From Hydractinia symbiolongicarpus (taxonomy: Eukaryota > Cnidaria > Hydrozoa > Anthoathecata > Hydractiniidae): DNA of 64,000 bases. Below are positions 35,601 through 47,495 of this stretch, piece after piece. The stretch is from NCBI RefSeq assembly GCF_029227915.1, contig NC_079878.1, forward strand, positions 19,406,001 to 19,470,000, given 5' to 3'. Numbering within the stretch: position 1 is the first letter of the stretch; every line of letters starts with the position of its first letter. Position numbers and translations under genes: made by a program. Below the pieces are notes generated by a model. That model was not told the DNA's origin and searched no databases. It saw only the letters and a program-made list of their open reading frames with translations.

Positions 35601-38219
35601 TTGCATAGCAGGATAATGATAAAATGAAATGTAATAACACAAAACATGGATATATTTAAAATATTTTATTTTTAAGAAAGCTTTTCGTTACAAGGTAACA
35701 TCTTCAGGTATATACAAAAATTTAAAAAATTGTTTTGGCTGTTGAGAAATAAAGTCAAATGAGATCTATAAATAAATATATTCTTCAATGAAATTTCACT
35801 TACCAGCTGCATAGTGAATGAGAGTATATCCTTCACTATCCAGTATGTTTATGCTTGCTCCATGATCTAACAACGATCGTACCACAACTTGGTTATTATT
35901 CATGATCGCAAAGTGAATTGCAGAACGAAGCATATAATTAGTTTTATTCAATATTGTTTTATCATATGACAGTAACAGATCAACGCAAGTTGTATCAACA
36001 TTCTGGCTTGTATAATGGAGAGCTGTTTTACCTTCATTGTCACACAATGCAGCATCCACCTATGTAAGTAGTATTGATAATAAATGAAAACAAAATTAAC
36101 AGCAGACACCCTATACAGTTAGTGCATTATTTCCACCAAGCGTCACTGACATGTAAATGTACCTTCAGGTACTGCCCTCAAAAACAATCAAAACAAAAAT
36201 ATGCAACAAACATGTTAAAGGAATTAAAAAATTTGATTGGCATTACTCAACCATGACACCACCCAACATCCACAGTCAGCACTACCCAGAATCACCCAAA
36301 CTGGTGGCAAGCAAGCAAAACATGTGTCTGTTGATAAGTTAAATTCAGGGTATAGTTACAGTATAAAAAATGAAGTTTAGAATCAAATCAATAAAATGTT
36401 TGATCAATGTGAAAGGGAAGATATTACAGATGAGAAAAGAGAAGGCAGATATTTTTAGGGTGCAGTATCCTCAACAGTAGGCACAGCTTATATTTCGTTT
36501 TTATCTGCTAAACCCAGACAAAATATATATAACATGCAGTCCATCTAACAACTTGTAATTATCAAAACCTGTCTAGTGTTAAACATGACAACAAATCATA
36601 TATTTTAGTCATTTTTATATGTTTTACACTGGTGATTACGCTTTGTTAGATGAACATACTAAGAAAAATTTTAAAAACTTATTTAGTTAACCTTTTTTGT
36701 TGTTGAAACACCTTTAGAGCATAGAAAACACAATTAAATTGCGTTGTTTAATTTGTTTAGAAATAACCATGCATTAAATGACCCCTATTGCATTTCTGAA
36801 ATTCCCTGAAATGTTATTTTATTGTGCAAAAAATTATCCCGTTAAAATTCTTACGATAAATAAAAAAACCTGGCGACTTTATTTTTTTATTCAATCTTGT
36901 TTCCTAGTATGATAATCAGTATCACAAAATCAAATTACTTAGCAGAAAATTTAAGGCAGTTTCATTTTTATAGCTTAGGCCGAATTGCCAAATGTCTAAT
37001 GACTAACCTTTGCACTTAATAAAGTAGTGACATTTTCATGCAGACCATTCTGTACAGCATACATGAGTGGTGTTTTGCCATTATTGTCCATGCACTGTAA
37101 TTCAACATTGGTACAATAAGATGCAATGGTTTGTAGACTTGAAGGATCTTTCTGTATTGCAGCCAAGTGGATATTATTGAATTGGTTGGCACCATTAGGA
37201 AATAGCTTGGCCTTATGCTAGAAATAGAAGCAAATAGATTTTGACCTTATAGAAATTCTAATGACTAAGTGCTTTATTGAAAAACAAGCCTGGTCTGCTA
37301 TAATTTTTTTTGTTAAATTTAACAAACCTTGAGCAGCATATTCAGAAACTCGTAATTGTTATTTTCAATTGTGTGGGTAAGCAAACATTTTCCATCATTT
37401 GTTAAGCCGTTGGCATCAGCTCCAGCCGTTAGCAGCTGAAGAAATATATTGGATAGATTGCTAAACATTGCATTACACAATGGTGTTCTCCCCATGTTAT
37501 CTACTGTTTCTAGCACCTAAATAACAAATATGTCAATAACCTAATTGCAATTTGGTAACATCCATTCACATCTTTTTTACTTTTTTTATGTCTCTTTTTT
37601 ACATGCCGTCATAAAAAATTTCACAATTTTTATAGGCCATAAACAAGATCAAATGCAGGAGATTGAAAGCAACTTGGCTATGACAACAACAATAACAGAA
37701 CATACTAACAAAGTATAAACAAACCTCCGGAGCACCAATTTCACAAAGCATTTTTACAAACACTTCTGAGGACTGGTTAATGGCAACATGCATTGGTGTG
37801 AGTTTGCTATTGTCTAAAGTATTTGAAGGTGCTCCCTGCCGAAGCAAGTAAGTGCAAATCTTAATCTTTTCAAATTCTACAGCCCAGTGAATAACAGTTT
37901 TGCCTTGTGCATCCTTTGAATCAAGAGGGATTCCAGTGGATACTAATATTTTCATGCATTCCAAATGATCAGATTCAGATTCTTTTTGTCTTGATCCTTT
38001 TAAACAGTTAATAAGAATCGGCATTCCTTCAGCATCTCGAGCATTCAACACAAGCCACCTTTTCTCGCTTTTAATTTTGTCAGAAAATATTACATCGTTC
38101 AAGTCTTGGTGGTTTCCTTGATGGGAACTTTGAAATAAAAACAATGCTAAATTTATTTCAGATTTTCGGTAGCGTCTTTGTCCATGAGACTTGTATCCAT
38201 GAATTTTCTTTTCACTCAT
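32603..38219 (-). CDS. Ankyrin-repeat protein with IQ motif, inversin-like layout
   Basis: Twelve minus-strand exons join in phase: 38219-37725, 37516-37328, 37217-37008, 36059-35804, 35483-35259, 34789-34712, 34621-34423, 34236-34103, 33768-33611, 33537-33085, 32960-32883, 32713-32603 (TAA). Total 2586 bases, 861 residues. About sixteen ankyrin repeats run from residue 70 to 675; typical cores are TVIHWAVEF, TPMHVAIN, TPLMYAVQNG, TALHYTSQN, QPIHWAVCMG, TPIHVACMN, TALHIAVTG and TPLDIALENG. An IQ calmodulin-binding motif follows at about residues 686-703 (AIAIQHLWKRYKKRKK), then a Ser/Thr-rich stretch, a CxxC pair (PQCLKCGKFG) and a charged, probably helical tail (EREIQLMRQLMKEAEQ). Ankyrin repeats followed by IQ resemble inversin, but I do not recognise a specific orthologue and give no symbol. 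An in-frame ATG at 38252 could add 11 residues; exon 1 might hide a small intron. Confidence 0.88.
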
Positions 38220-38252
38220 TTTTAATATATAAGCAGCTAAAAATAAACCCAA

Positions 38253-39660
38253 GCTTGTATAATGTTGATCTAGAATTTATTTAGTTACAAAATATTGTGC
38301 AATGATTTTCATTTTGAATTAAATCCTTGCAGCCCTGAAATCCCAGTTAAAAATAACAACAACATTAATACTTCCCAGTCCCATGAGCTATATAGTTGAC
38401 TGGACCATGAAAATATACACATGATTAGGAAGGGAAATATTTAATGATATAAATCTGGTGACATCCACAATAAACTGACTTGTACTATGAAAAAATACAC
38501 TTAGGCAGACTAAGAATAGAAATAATACTTGAATTAAAAAATGTTGATGATTTCAGCATGGGCCTTAATGTTCAAATTAATTTTGTGTATCTGTATATTT
38601 ATGACTGATTATTATAAAGCTTTAGTTTCAGTAAGAAGTATCTAGCTAAATAGAATACAACTTGCAAATGAACCCACTGATAGTGCACAAACAGCCTTTT
38701 ATTAAGCATGCTTTGTCCTTACTTGGCTGTTTATCCCCTCTTACCCTATTAATATTTTTTTCAATGTTTACATTTTCCGCTGTAAGCCCTTTCGGATTTA
38801 ACAATTGCGTGGCAGGCAAAAAGATGCGGGCGCTCTAGGTGAAGTGAGGTCCTTTTTTATCTGTTTCTTCGCACCAAGGCATCATTACGACTTTATATGA
38901 ATATATGTCAATCAGAAGTTATCCATCTACACTCGATATATAATAGTTTAAAGACTCAAAAATGTTTCCATAGAAAAAATGGGCTCAAAAAGACCTATCT
39001 TCAGCAAGCTTTCGCATCCTTCTGCCTGCCATTTAGTTGTATGTTAGAGTCACACATCAACCGCAGTTCTTTCCATTGGATGTAAAATTTCTGTGTTGCT
39101 TTTTGTAGTGGCTAGCTACAGAGTGGGGAGACAAAAAGTCATCTGAAAGAGAGAAAAATATTATAAACTTTTAAGCTTAACCACCCTTACAGTGTGCTCT
39201 TAGCTTCCTGTTGCAATTTCCAGTATTTGTATTAAACTCGTAAAACAAAAATATATATTTTATTAAAACGCCAACGAGAGAAAGTTGTGTGTAATAAAGA
39301 TAATACATTTAGCTATGTTTTAATTTGATATAAAATAAAAGCTAGCTAGCTGGCTCTTGTGTCTTGTTTTCTTGTGTGTTGTGTTTATGTTCTGCACATA
39401 GTGTTGGTTAATACAAGGTCGGGCGCAATTAGTCCTACTTGGTGCATATACGCAAAATAGCGCATACCATGTTCACGATCAGAAAAACTATTAGCTGGTA
39501 GATGTTGTCTAAATAATTTATCCCCCGGTCAGGTCAACTCTTCATGGTTTAAAATCATTTCGCTTTTACTCTATAGAAGACTGGAATTATTTGCAACTGA
39601 TTTTTTCCTTTAAAATATTTACTACATCAACTTTCAAGATACAACAAATTCTCATCAAGT
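38253..39660. other. Region upstream of the ankyrin gene, no feature recognised
   Basis: This should hold the promoter of the ankyrin gene on the minus strand, but I cannot point to a core promoter. No second gene is supported. Confidence 0.35.
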
Positions 39661-39664
39661 ATCA

Positions 39665-39757
39665 TTCTCGTCCCCAGAGCTCTTTTAGATAAAATCTCGA
39701 AAGTAGTAGAAACTACTTTCGAGTTTGTCTCAAAGGGCTCTGGGGTCGAGAATGATC
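39665..39757. mobile_element. Short palindromic repeat element, second copy of hairpin family
   Basis: One arm, CATTCTCGTCCCCAGAGCTC followed by TTTT, pairs with AAAGGGCTCTGGGGTCGAGA followed by ATG. A nested inner palindrome (TCGAAAGTAG / CTACTTTCGA) sits in the loop. It is the same general design as the hairpin at 29358-29446. Confidence 0.7.
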
Positions 39758-40470
39758 AAGCATTTCATCTGCCGGTATCACTGCATTTTAAAATTGCGTC
39801 TTCTTCTGTGTTTCCGCGACGCACTTCTGTGATTTTAATTTACAACAACTTTTCCCATAAAAATTTATCATTTTTTTTCTTTTATCTTCTTATTTCCTTA
39901 CTTGTCTTGTAAAGTCACGGTGTCTGCATCTATAGTTTGTATTGTCCACCTTTCTTTTTTAAAGTGAATGCATTGTGTCGATCTTCTGTCACTAGTAAAC
40001 GCAGATAAATTTATTTACTCTCTCCAACATTAACAGCAAAAAGGGGTACTGGCAACGAAATTGCAGATTCACAAATTCAATGTCAATTTAATCGTTTAAA
40101 ATGAATTTCATTTGATGCTACTTCAGGATGTGAAAAAGACAACTGCGCGGTTCCACCTCGTCAACCGTGATGCGAAATCACAAACAGCTCATGTAAGATA
40201 CATGGAGAGGTCAGCTAGGGCGGTAATCTAAATAAGCCCTTATATTACGTCCGCTATAGGTGTCCCTACAAACTATATAAAGGTTATGTCATGAGGTATT
40301 GATCGTCATTTATTTCATTTCTGAGAAACGTGTCTCTTATGGAGAGATGTCTGCTGTAAAAGATTTCCGTTATAAGGAGGATATACTGTAGTACTCTTAT
40401 TGAGTGCTTGTACTTTGAATAAGTTTTGTACAGATTTGTTTTATTTTTAAAAATACCTGTATTATACAGT
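39758..40470. other. Intergenic, possible exon-like stretch near 40127-40231
   Basis: Mostly non-coding in appearance. From 40127, after a TTCAG, about 34 codons stay open on the plus strand with a coding-like composition (TTARFHLVNRDAKSQTAHVR), but I find no partner exon or domain. No other feature is seen. Confidence 0.25.
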
Positions 40471-40475
40471 TAGCT

Positions 40476-41276
40476 GACGTTGTTTAGTACACTTTCCCAC
40501 ATTTAGCAGAAATTGTTTAATACACCACTTCCACACTTAGCAGAAGTTATTTAATACACCACCTCCACACTTAGCAGAAGTTGTTTAATACACCACCTCC
40601 ACACTTAGCAGAAGTTGTTTAATACACCACCTCCACACTCACCAGAAGTTGTTTGATACACCACCTCCACACTCAGCAGACGTTGTTTGATACACCACCT
40701 CCACACTCAGTAGAAGTTGTTTAATACACCACCTCCACACTTAGCAGACGTTGTTTAATACACCACCTCCACACTTAGCAGACGTTGTTTAATACACCAC
40801 CTCCACACTTAGCAGACGTTGTTTAATACACCACCTCCACACTCAGCAGACGTTGTTTAATACACCACTTCCACACTTAGCAGACGTTGTTTAATACACC
40901 ACCTCCACACTAACCAGAAGTTGCTTGATACACCACTTCCACACTTAGCAGAAGTTGTTTAATACACCACCTCCACACTCAGCAGACGTTGTTTAATACA
41001 CCACTTCCACACTTGCAGACGTTGTTTATTACACCACCTCCACACTTAGCAGACGTTGTTTAATACACCACCTCCAAACTTAGCAGACGTTGTTTAATAC
41101 ACCACCTCCACACTTAGCAGAAGTTGTTTAATACACCACCTCTACACTTAGCAGAAGTTGTTTAATACACCACCTCCACACTCAGCAGACGTTGTTTAAT
41201 ACACCACTTTCACACTTGCAGACGTTGTTTATTACACCACCTCCACACTTAGCAGACGTTGTTTAACAACTGCCTG
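40476..41276 (+). repeat. 34-bp minisatellite, about 23 copies
   Basis: Unit: GTTTAATACACCACCTCCAC followed by ACTTAGCAGACGTT, 34 bp. Copies differ at a few positions (GACGTT or GAAGTT, ACTTAG or ACTCAG, CACCTC or CACTTC), and a few are one or two bases shorter. Repeats abut directly with no spacers, so it is not CRISPR-like. Longer-period similarity exists: the block around 40975-41050 recurs near 41170-41245. Confidence 0.95.
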
Positions 41277-42850
41277 CGAAATAGTGTAGTTCTATACGTG
41301 AATAAAAACAAAGTGTGGCTGTGTTAAAAGTTGCAATAATTGGAATGTATCAATTCTAATTTTGATTATCTTAAAATTTTATGGAGTTGCTTTTCTCTTT
41401 CATAATTTTGTAATAGCTATGTCACTGTTGTTTGATTTCGACAAAGTTAACCGTCTTTTAACCTGCTCCATTACTTCAAATATAAATTTCAAATATGCTG
41501 CTTTCTGTCAACAACCCAACCAAGAGATTATAAGAATTACATTCCGAGCCATTTCCATTGGCATTTTGTGAAAAATATATTTGTCTTTAAAAAGTTAAGC
41601 AGAGCTTTGCTTTAACCAAATACAATGAAATCAAAAGCTAAATTTGTTATCTATATTTTCGTATGCCCAATGCACTATAACATGTTGATATCTTAACTTA
41701 AAATATATCCGACGTGACTGATTATAGTACCGCCACTGCAAAAAAATATTTAGCGCAAACACAAACTATAGATATATACACACGAAAATAAGGCGCTTAT
41801 ATCGTGGCATATTAGGACAACTCTATCTTAATACATTCTCCAAAATTGGTAAATATAAGCGACCGCCTGTTTCGAACAAGCAACCGCGTATCAAAACTAG
41901 CGACCGCTTGTTCCAATCTGGCGCTTACCAGTTTGAATCGAAATAAGCGGCCGCTATTTTGAAAGAGGCGGTCACTTGTCTGAATTTTTTTGGCTATCTG
42001 CTGGTCTGTTTAAAGGTTACCTCCTAGGAAAAATCAAGTTGAAAGATCTTTGAAAGTTCTCTAGTAATCTTTATAATTTTTTGAAAAATCTTTATCTGTT
42101 CTGGAGATGTTTGTCTTAAAAGTTGCGCTACTTATGCGAAATTATGACGTCATGAACTAGCATTGAGCATAATTATGGTAACTAAATATTGAAATTTATG
42201 TAAAATGTTCAAAACGCGTCAAATTGAACGGCCAGAAAACATATATGGCTTGTCAAAAAATGTTTAATATAACACTCCCACAGAGCTAGGTTATGACATC
42301 ATGCATAATTAGTGAATCTTCCTATTCCAAATTCTAAAGAACCAATCCAGAATTTTGAAAAAAAAATTCAAATACCTAGACAACCTTTCAAGCTTTTTCA
42401 TATGCAATTAACTTTATTTTTCGCGGGGGTATCATTTAGCCTGGTCCGTGAAATAACCCATTAGACCATAAACGTATCTTTACTGTTACGATGCATTTTT
42501 TACTGCACGGACGTCTCGCTTTTAATCGAAGGCAATGAAGACCTGGTCCCAGTATTATAGCAATCAAAATCTTGAAAAATAAAATCAAAAGCAAACAAAA
42601 ATCAAAAAAAGAGCACTAACATGGCATTGTTTCAAACAAGCTGTTAATATCGAACAGAAAAGTTCGACATTAACAGAAAAGTTCACCGAATTTATTAATC
42701 TTAAGTATGATACAGTTATACCGAATGAAAAGGTACGCGATTGAAATTCATTGATACAGGAGGTGTTGAAGGAAATATAAGAAAGTTTCAAACACAGGAC
42801 CCTAACGATGTCCATCATATAGATGGAAACGTCAAACTCAAGAAATACGG
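41277..42850. other. Intergenic with a GCGACCGC-rich repeat patch
   Basis: Mostly AT-rich spacer. At about 41858-41975 a patch repeats AAGCGACCGC/GCGGTCGC-type motifs in both orientations, resembling a decayed inverted-repeat element. A similar half-motif occurs near 46405. No gene is supported. Confidence 0.4.
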
Positions 42851-42864
42851 TTTTTATTTGAGGT

Positions 42865-43320
42865 TATTTTGAAGTTACTATGGCTGAATAATGCGGCCAC
42901 TAACAATGACTTATTGATTTTTGGCAATTTCAATTTCTATATGGTTAAGTCTCATAAAATTGTTCCTAAATCAGTGAGAATGAACAGGAGCAGTAAAAAC
43001 ATCCACAATGAAGATGTAGAAGTGTTTTTCACTGGGCGTTATGATAGCTTTCAATACGCTTCTTCCGCAATCAAAGGATTGAGGCATTCTGGTCAAGGTT
43101 GAAAAAATTTAGGCTATTTGGTAAATCACCTTTTTCGAAGATATGGAGAGAAATGGGCACATTTGAAAACGACGCGAAAATCTTGATCTTCGTTTTCTTA
43201 AAAAACATCTACAGTCGGTTCAATATGGCAAAGAGGTCGGAGCTGCTCATTTCAAGGTATGAATATTGTTATGTTTCATTGTTAAAAGAAAGTGTTTTGT
43301 GAATACCGATGCAGTTGAAG
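42865..43320 (+). pseudogene. Relic of a DDE integrase-core transposase
   Basis: Two overlapping ORFs (42869-43102 and 43099-43302) match, in different frames, the integrase-core family found in many fish and cnidarian transposons. The first ends EVFFTGRYDSFQYASSA. The second frame, beginning a few codons before the first ORF closes, continues with NQRIEAFWSRLKKFR, the hallmark of that family. A one-base frameshift near 43070 separates them. The DxGTEN catalytic block appears as NRSSKN, so the acidic residue is lost. The element is dead and its ends are not visible. Confidence 0.6.
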
Positions 43321-43489
43321 TATGTTTTAATGAAAATTTGATGGAAGGAAGGAAAGCTTTACTTCATCAAGTCTTTGGGTTTGCGAAAGAAAATTTTACC
43401 TGCCATTGGTAAACATTTTACTTTCTGCTATCGAAACTTAACCGGGTCCTTTCTTTCCTGAATTAGAAAAATTACTATCGAAAGGAGGA

Positions 43490-45920
43490 ATCAAGATTTT
43501 TCATCTCAATGTACGAATTTTGCTCAACAATATATATATAAATTGCAATTTTTTTACACGACTTCAAAATTATTGATATATAGTTTATCAGAAGTTCACA
43601 TAAACAAAGGTACATACAACGACAACCGGATCCTTTTCTACATACCGGGCTATACATTTATTTACCGTACAAGAAAGAAAGGAAAATGTGGTGGTGTAGC
43701 AATGTCCATTTCAGACCTATCAAGTGCGAATCTGGAACATAGTGAATTAGAATATTTATGGGTGGAAATCTTTCAAAAAAAACGCAAAAAGTTTCTTAGT
43801 TGGGACAATGTAGATAGGTAGGTTCTATATACTTGTCAAGGAAATTCAATACTTACCTTGATGACTCGTTGCAACTCATTATATCCGAATCTAAGGAAGT
43901 AAACCTTTTGGGAGATTTTATTACCAACTTCAAGAAAATCTGATGATAAAGACATTAAAGACATTTTACGCCTTTATAGTTTAAAGCAACTCATTGAGAA
44001 ACCAACAAGAACTACTGAATCTACAGAAACTTTAATTGATTGTACCTTAACTTCTCGCCATGATTCTACATATGAAAATGACGTCATTCCTGTCAGTATA
44101 AGTGACCATGATATAGTAGCATTTGTTAGAAAGTTGCGAAAGCATGAGGTTCTACCCAAAATTATTAATACCAGGAACTATTCTAAGTACTGTAGTGAGC
44201 AGATGGAAAACGAACTTAGTAATCATGACTGGAGCGTATTGATTGCAACGAACAATGTAAACATTGCGTGGTCACACTTTCAAACAGACATTGCCACTAT
44301 GTTCAACAAACATGCCCCTATTGTTTTAAAAAAAGTCAAAGGAATATTCTGTCAATGACTAAACAACGAAATATATAATTTAATGAACGATAGAGATAAA
44401 GCATTGCGAAAGGCACGAGGAAGGTCGCTTGTGACTCTACAGCAACATAACATAAAGTTAACTCTCCGTGTTTCCTTTTTTTGCGTCAGTAGCTTCACAT
44501 TTAAAGAAAAGTTTAATTCGATTAAAAGATTTTGTATGGAAGAACCCTGCAAGGTCAACGTTAAAAACTATTCAACTTTCAAATTCAAAAACGTCTCTAA
44601 AATCTTTGTTGAAAAAGGAACTAAAACATTTAAAAAGAAGCAAAGCTACGGGCGTAGAAGATCTTCCACCTGGACTTCTTAAGGACGGTGCTACGCAAAT
44701 TGCAGGACCAATTAGTCATGTAATCAATTTATCGATCGAAGCTGCTATGATACCTGAGGAATGGAAACATGCTTTAATCAAACCCATCTTCAAAATTTCT
44801 ATAGACCTATTTCTATATTGCCTGTCATCTCGAAAATTTTAGAAAGACCAAGTTATTAGATAACATTGGAAAGGAAGTCAATAAAACCAAATACGTTGCT
44901 GCAGGTTTTATGGACTTATCAAATGCCTTATGGACTTATCAAATGCCTTCGATACAGTTGGCCACAGTATCTTAATTGAGAAACTGTCATGCTATAGTAT
45001 ATTTGGTAATAAACTAGATTGTTCGGCAGAAAGCAGGAAGTAGTCGTTGATAAATAAAATGTGATGCACAACCAGTGGCGTTCCTCAAAAGTCCATACTT
45101 GGACCGCTATTATTTCTAATATTCTACAACAATTTCATCAGCGTTTTACTTGAAGCATTCAATTTGCGGATGACACAGTAATCTATTTCTCCAGTGATGA
45201 TTTTATTATCTTGGAAAGGGTTTTGAATCGAGAACTTCGATTCGTAGAATTATATTTTTGCAAGAACGACCTAGTTATAAACTTAAATAAAGGAAAAACA
45301 GAATGGATGCTTTTTGGAACGAGTAAAAGGTTAAAAAATGCCAAGGGAATTTGACCTTACCATACAATTTTGTGAAAATCAACGAAACGAAATGTTATAA
45401 ATATCTGGGATCTATTGTAGATAAAAAATTGACTCTCAACACCAACTTTGATTTCGGCTATATAAAAGCTTCTGAAAGACTCCGTTTACTATCGAGACTA
45501 CGATCACAAATGGATAATAGAACTGTGGAGAAAGTTTCAAAACGACGGTTACACCTATAATCGTTTTCAATTGTATCATCAATCTGAATTTGTGTGAGAC
45601 TCGTTAAATAAACTTTTGTCGTTAGATAAGCGTACAAAAGCAGCAACAAGAAACGATAATTTACAGCCCATTTATAACACCATAAAAAGTAATGCGTGCA
45701 ATGTTGTACGAAATTGTATTGAGGGTAGAACTCGTTCGAATTTCTAAAATATTATTTCAGCTTCTCAATAATGAAAGGGTAACACGAAACAACCTTCATT
45801 CGCTAAAACTACCTGCAGTAAGTTTGCAGATGACCAAAGATGGTTTTTATTACATGGGTGCTAGCATATATAACAGACTACCTTTAAATATTCAAAAGGA
45901 GGACAGTTATTTATTTTAAA
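43490..45920 (+). pseudogene. Degraded L2/CR1-like LINE with endonuclease and RT
   Basis: The order is that of a LINE ORF2. Endonuclease pieces come first (GKCGGVAMSISD near 43680; GDFITNF near 43910; QLIEKPTRTTESTETLIDC and SISDHDIVAF, 43980-44130). Then the linker (MFNKHAPIVLKKVKG, 44300) and RT blocks follow: KATGVEDLPPGLLKDGA (44640), DLSNAFDTVGHSILIEKL (44910-44985), GPLLFLIFYNNF (45100), FADDTVIYFS (45165) and a C-terminal part with YKYLGSIVDKKLTLN (45390). Several frameshifts and a short direct duplication (TTATGGACTTATCAAATGCC at 44910-44950) break it. The 3' end is near 45920-46150, where ATAAATAAATAAA occurs. Confidence 0.85.
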
Positions 45921-47490
45921 TATAAAAATAAACTAGATGGCCATATTTTTTTTTATTATCTAGTTTTTGCAGCTCCACTTCTAGTTCGTATTATCTTTTT
46001 GTCTTCAATATTTTTTAGCGTTTCGTTTTAAGTTGAAATATTGTTTCTTTTCTTTATGAAAATTTTAACTTTTTCTTATAACAGGTCACATTTGGAAAGC
46101 GGAATTTTTCTGAAATGTATATCTTGTATAAATATTGATGATAAATAAATAAATTACACACATATTGGAACACACACCATGTTCGACAATCATCATCAGC
46201 TCGTAGAGGAAACCCAGATTTACTTTATGCGATTCGTACTCAAATTGGGTACCCTGACCAATGCCTTGATGTTATAGTGATATGGCTATTGCAGAAAATA
46301 TCATGGGAATTCAGCATATTGCTAAGAATGTCGAAATTTACGAATTGATTGAGTAAAAGGTGTAAATAAACATGTGTTTTTGCCGTTATCGGATTGAATA
46401 TTGAAACAGGCCGTCACCCATTTGGAACGAGCAACCACAAAAAAGACCTTATTAGGTAAGACTATTGTGATTTGTCAAAAAGCAAACCAAAATTACAGTC
46501 TCTTGAACAGGTCAGACAATAGTTAGCGATATCAAATAAAAAAAGAAATGTTGTGATAACATTTAATAAAATATAAATATGTACAACAGGTTATAGCAGC
46601 ATGACTGGTGTTGTTCTGCATCAGCATCTAAAAATGAGAAATGTCATTCAGTCCTAAGATCTAGTTTTTCTTGTCTCTTATTATTCACGATACAACATAG
46701 GGAATGGTTAACAATAAAAACAAGACATAACAGAGTTAAGTAAGACGTTTGTAAAAATTGTCCAAAATTGCAAAAAAATTGTGCTGAAAAAAAAGAATCT
46801 TTTTTGTATACCTTTTCCTCAAACGCCGCCCCTCCAATAAACGCCGCACCTTTTAATGCGGCGGTTTAATGGAAAACCCCATAAAAATGCGGCGGTTTAT
46901 TGGAAAACCCCATAAAAATGCGGCGTTTAATGAAAAAAAACATCTAGGTGAAGGGCGATATAAAATAAAAACGTTTAATATAAAGCAGTTTTGCTCAATA
47001 TATGGTTTATCTCTTATACGGTAACAAAGTTTCTCCAGTTTAAGGCTTTTTTATAGTATTACAGAAAACACAGTTATGCTTTTTCTCTGTAATTTCCTCT
47101 TTGGAATAAACGCTGCCCTCTGTTAAACGTCTCCTTCTAAACGCCGCACCCAAAAGTCCCGAAATTTAATAAACGCCGCGGCCGCCGTTAAGGAAATACG
47201 GTAATCATTTGTAGCAAACTCATTGCTAGTGCATCTTTTTATTGACGCTGCGCATTTTGCAAGTTTCCCTTGGAACGAGGTTGTAGATCTTTCTTTTCGC
47301 ATTCATGTGAGAGAAGAAAGTGGTATCTAACGAATGAACGTTATCAAACTTCGTATCTAACAGTATCATGACCACTCGTGAAGGTAAATACACATTCCAT
47401 ATCTGTTTGAATGGTCTTCTTAAGATTAATTTTTTACCAATGTGAGTAGTTTTAATAAAAATGAAGTTTGTATGCATTATTTGTTCTTAT
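45921..47490. other. Repeat-rich spacer
   Basis: Contains the LINE tail, the GCCGC-rich element listed separately, and a single arm of the hairpin family near 47268. A minus-strand ORF at 47226-47477 overlaps this and has no recognisable domain. Confidence 0.35.
46800..47205. mobile_element. AAACGCCGC-rich inverted-repeat element
   Basis: AAACGCCGC occurs in both orientations at both ends: TCAAACGCCGCCCC, AATAAACGCCGCACC and TGCGGCGGTTTAATGG at 46815-46925, and CTAAACGCCGCACCC and AATAAACGCCGCGGCC at 47135-47185. A 34-bp segment (TGCGGCGGTTTATTGGAAAA) is tandemly repeated near 46855-46920. The layout suggests a non-autonomous DNA transposon. Exact termini are unclear. Confidence 0.5.
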
Positions 47491-47495
47491 CTCAG

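Noticed and set aside
40476-41276. CRISPR-like array
   Set aside because: Units are contiguous 34-bp copies without unique spacers, and the genome is animal.
46405-46440. Part of the GCGACCGC repeat family
   Set aside because: Only a short half-match (GGAACGAGCAACCAC) is seen, too little to call a copy.
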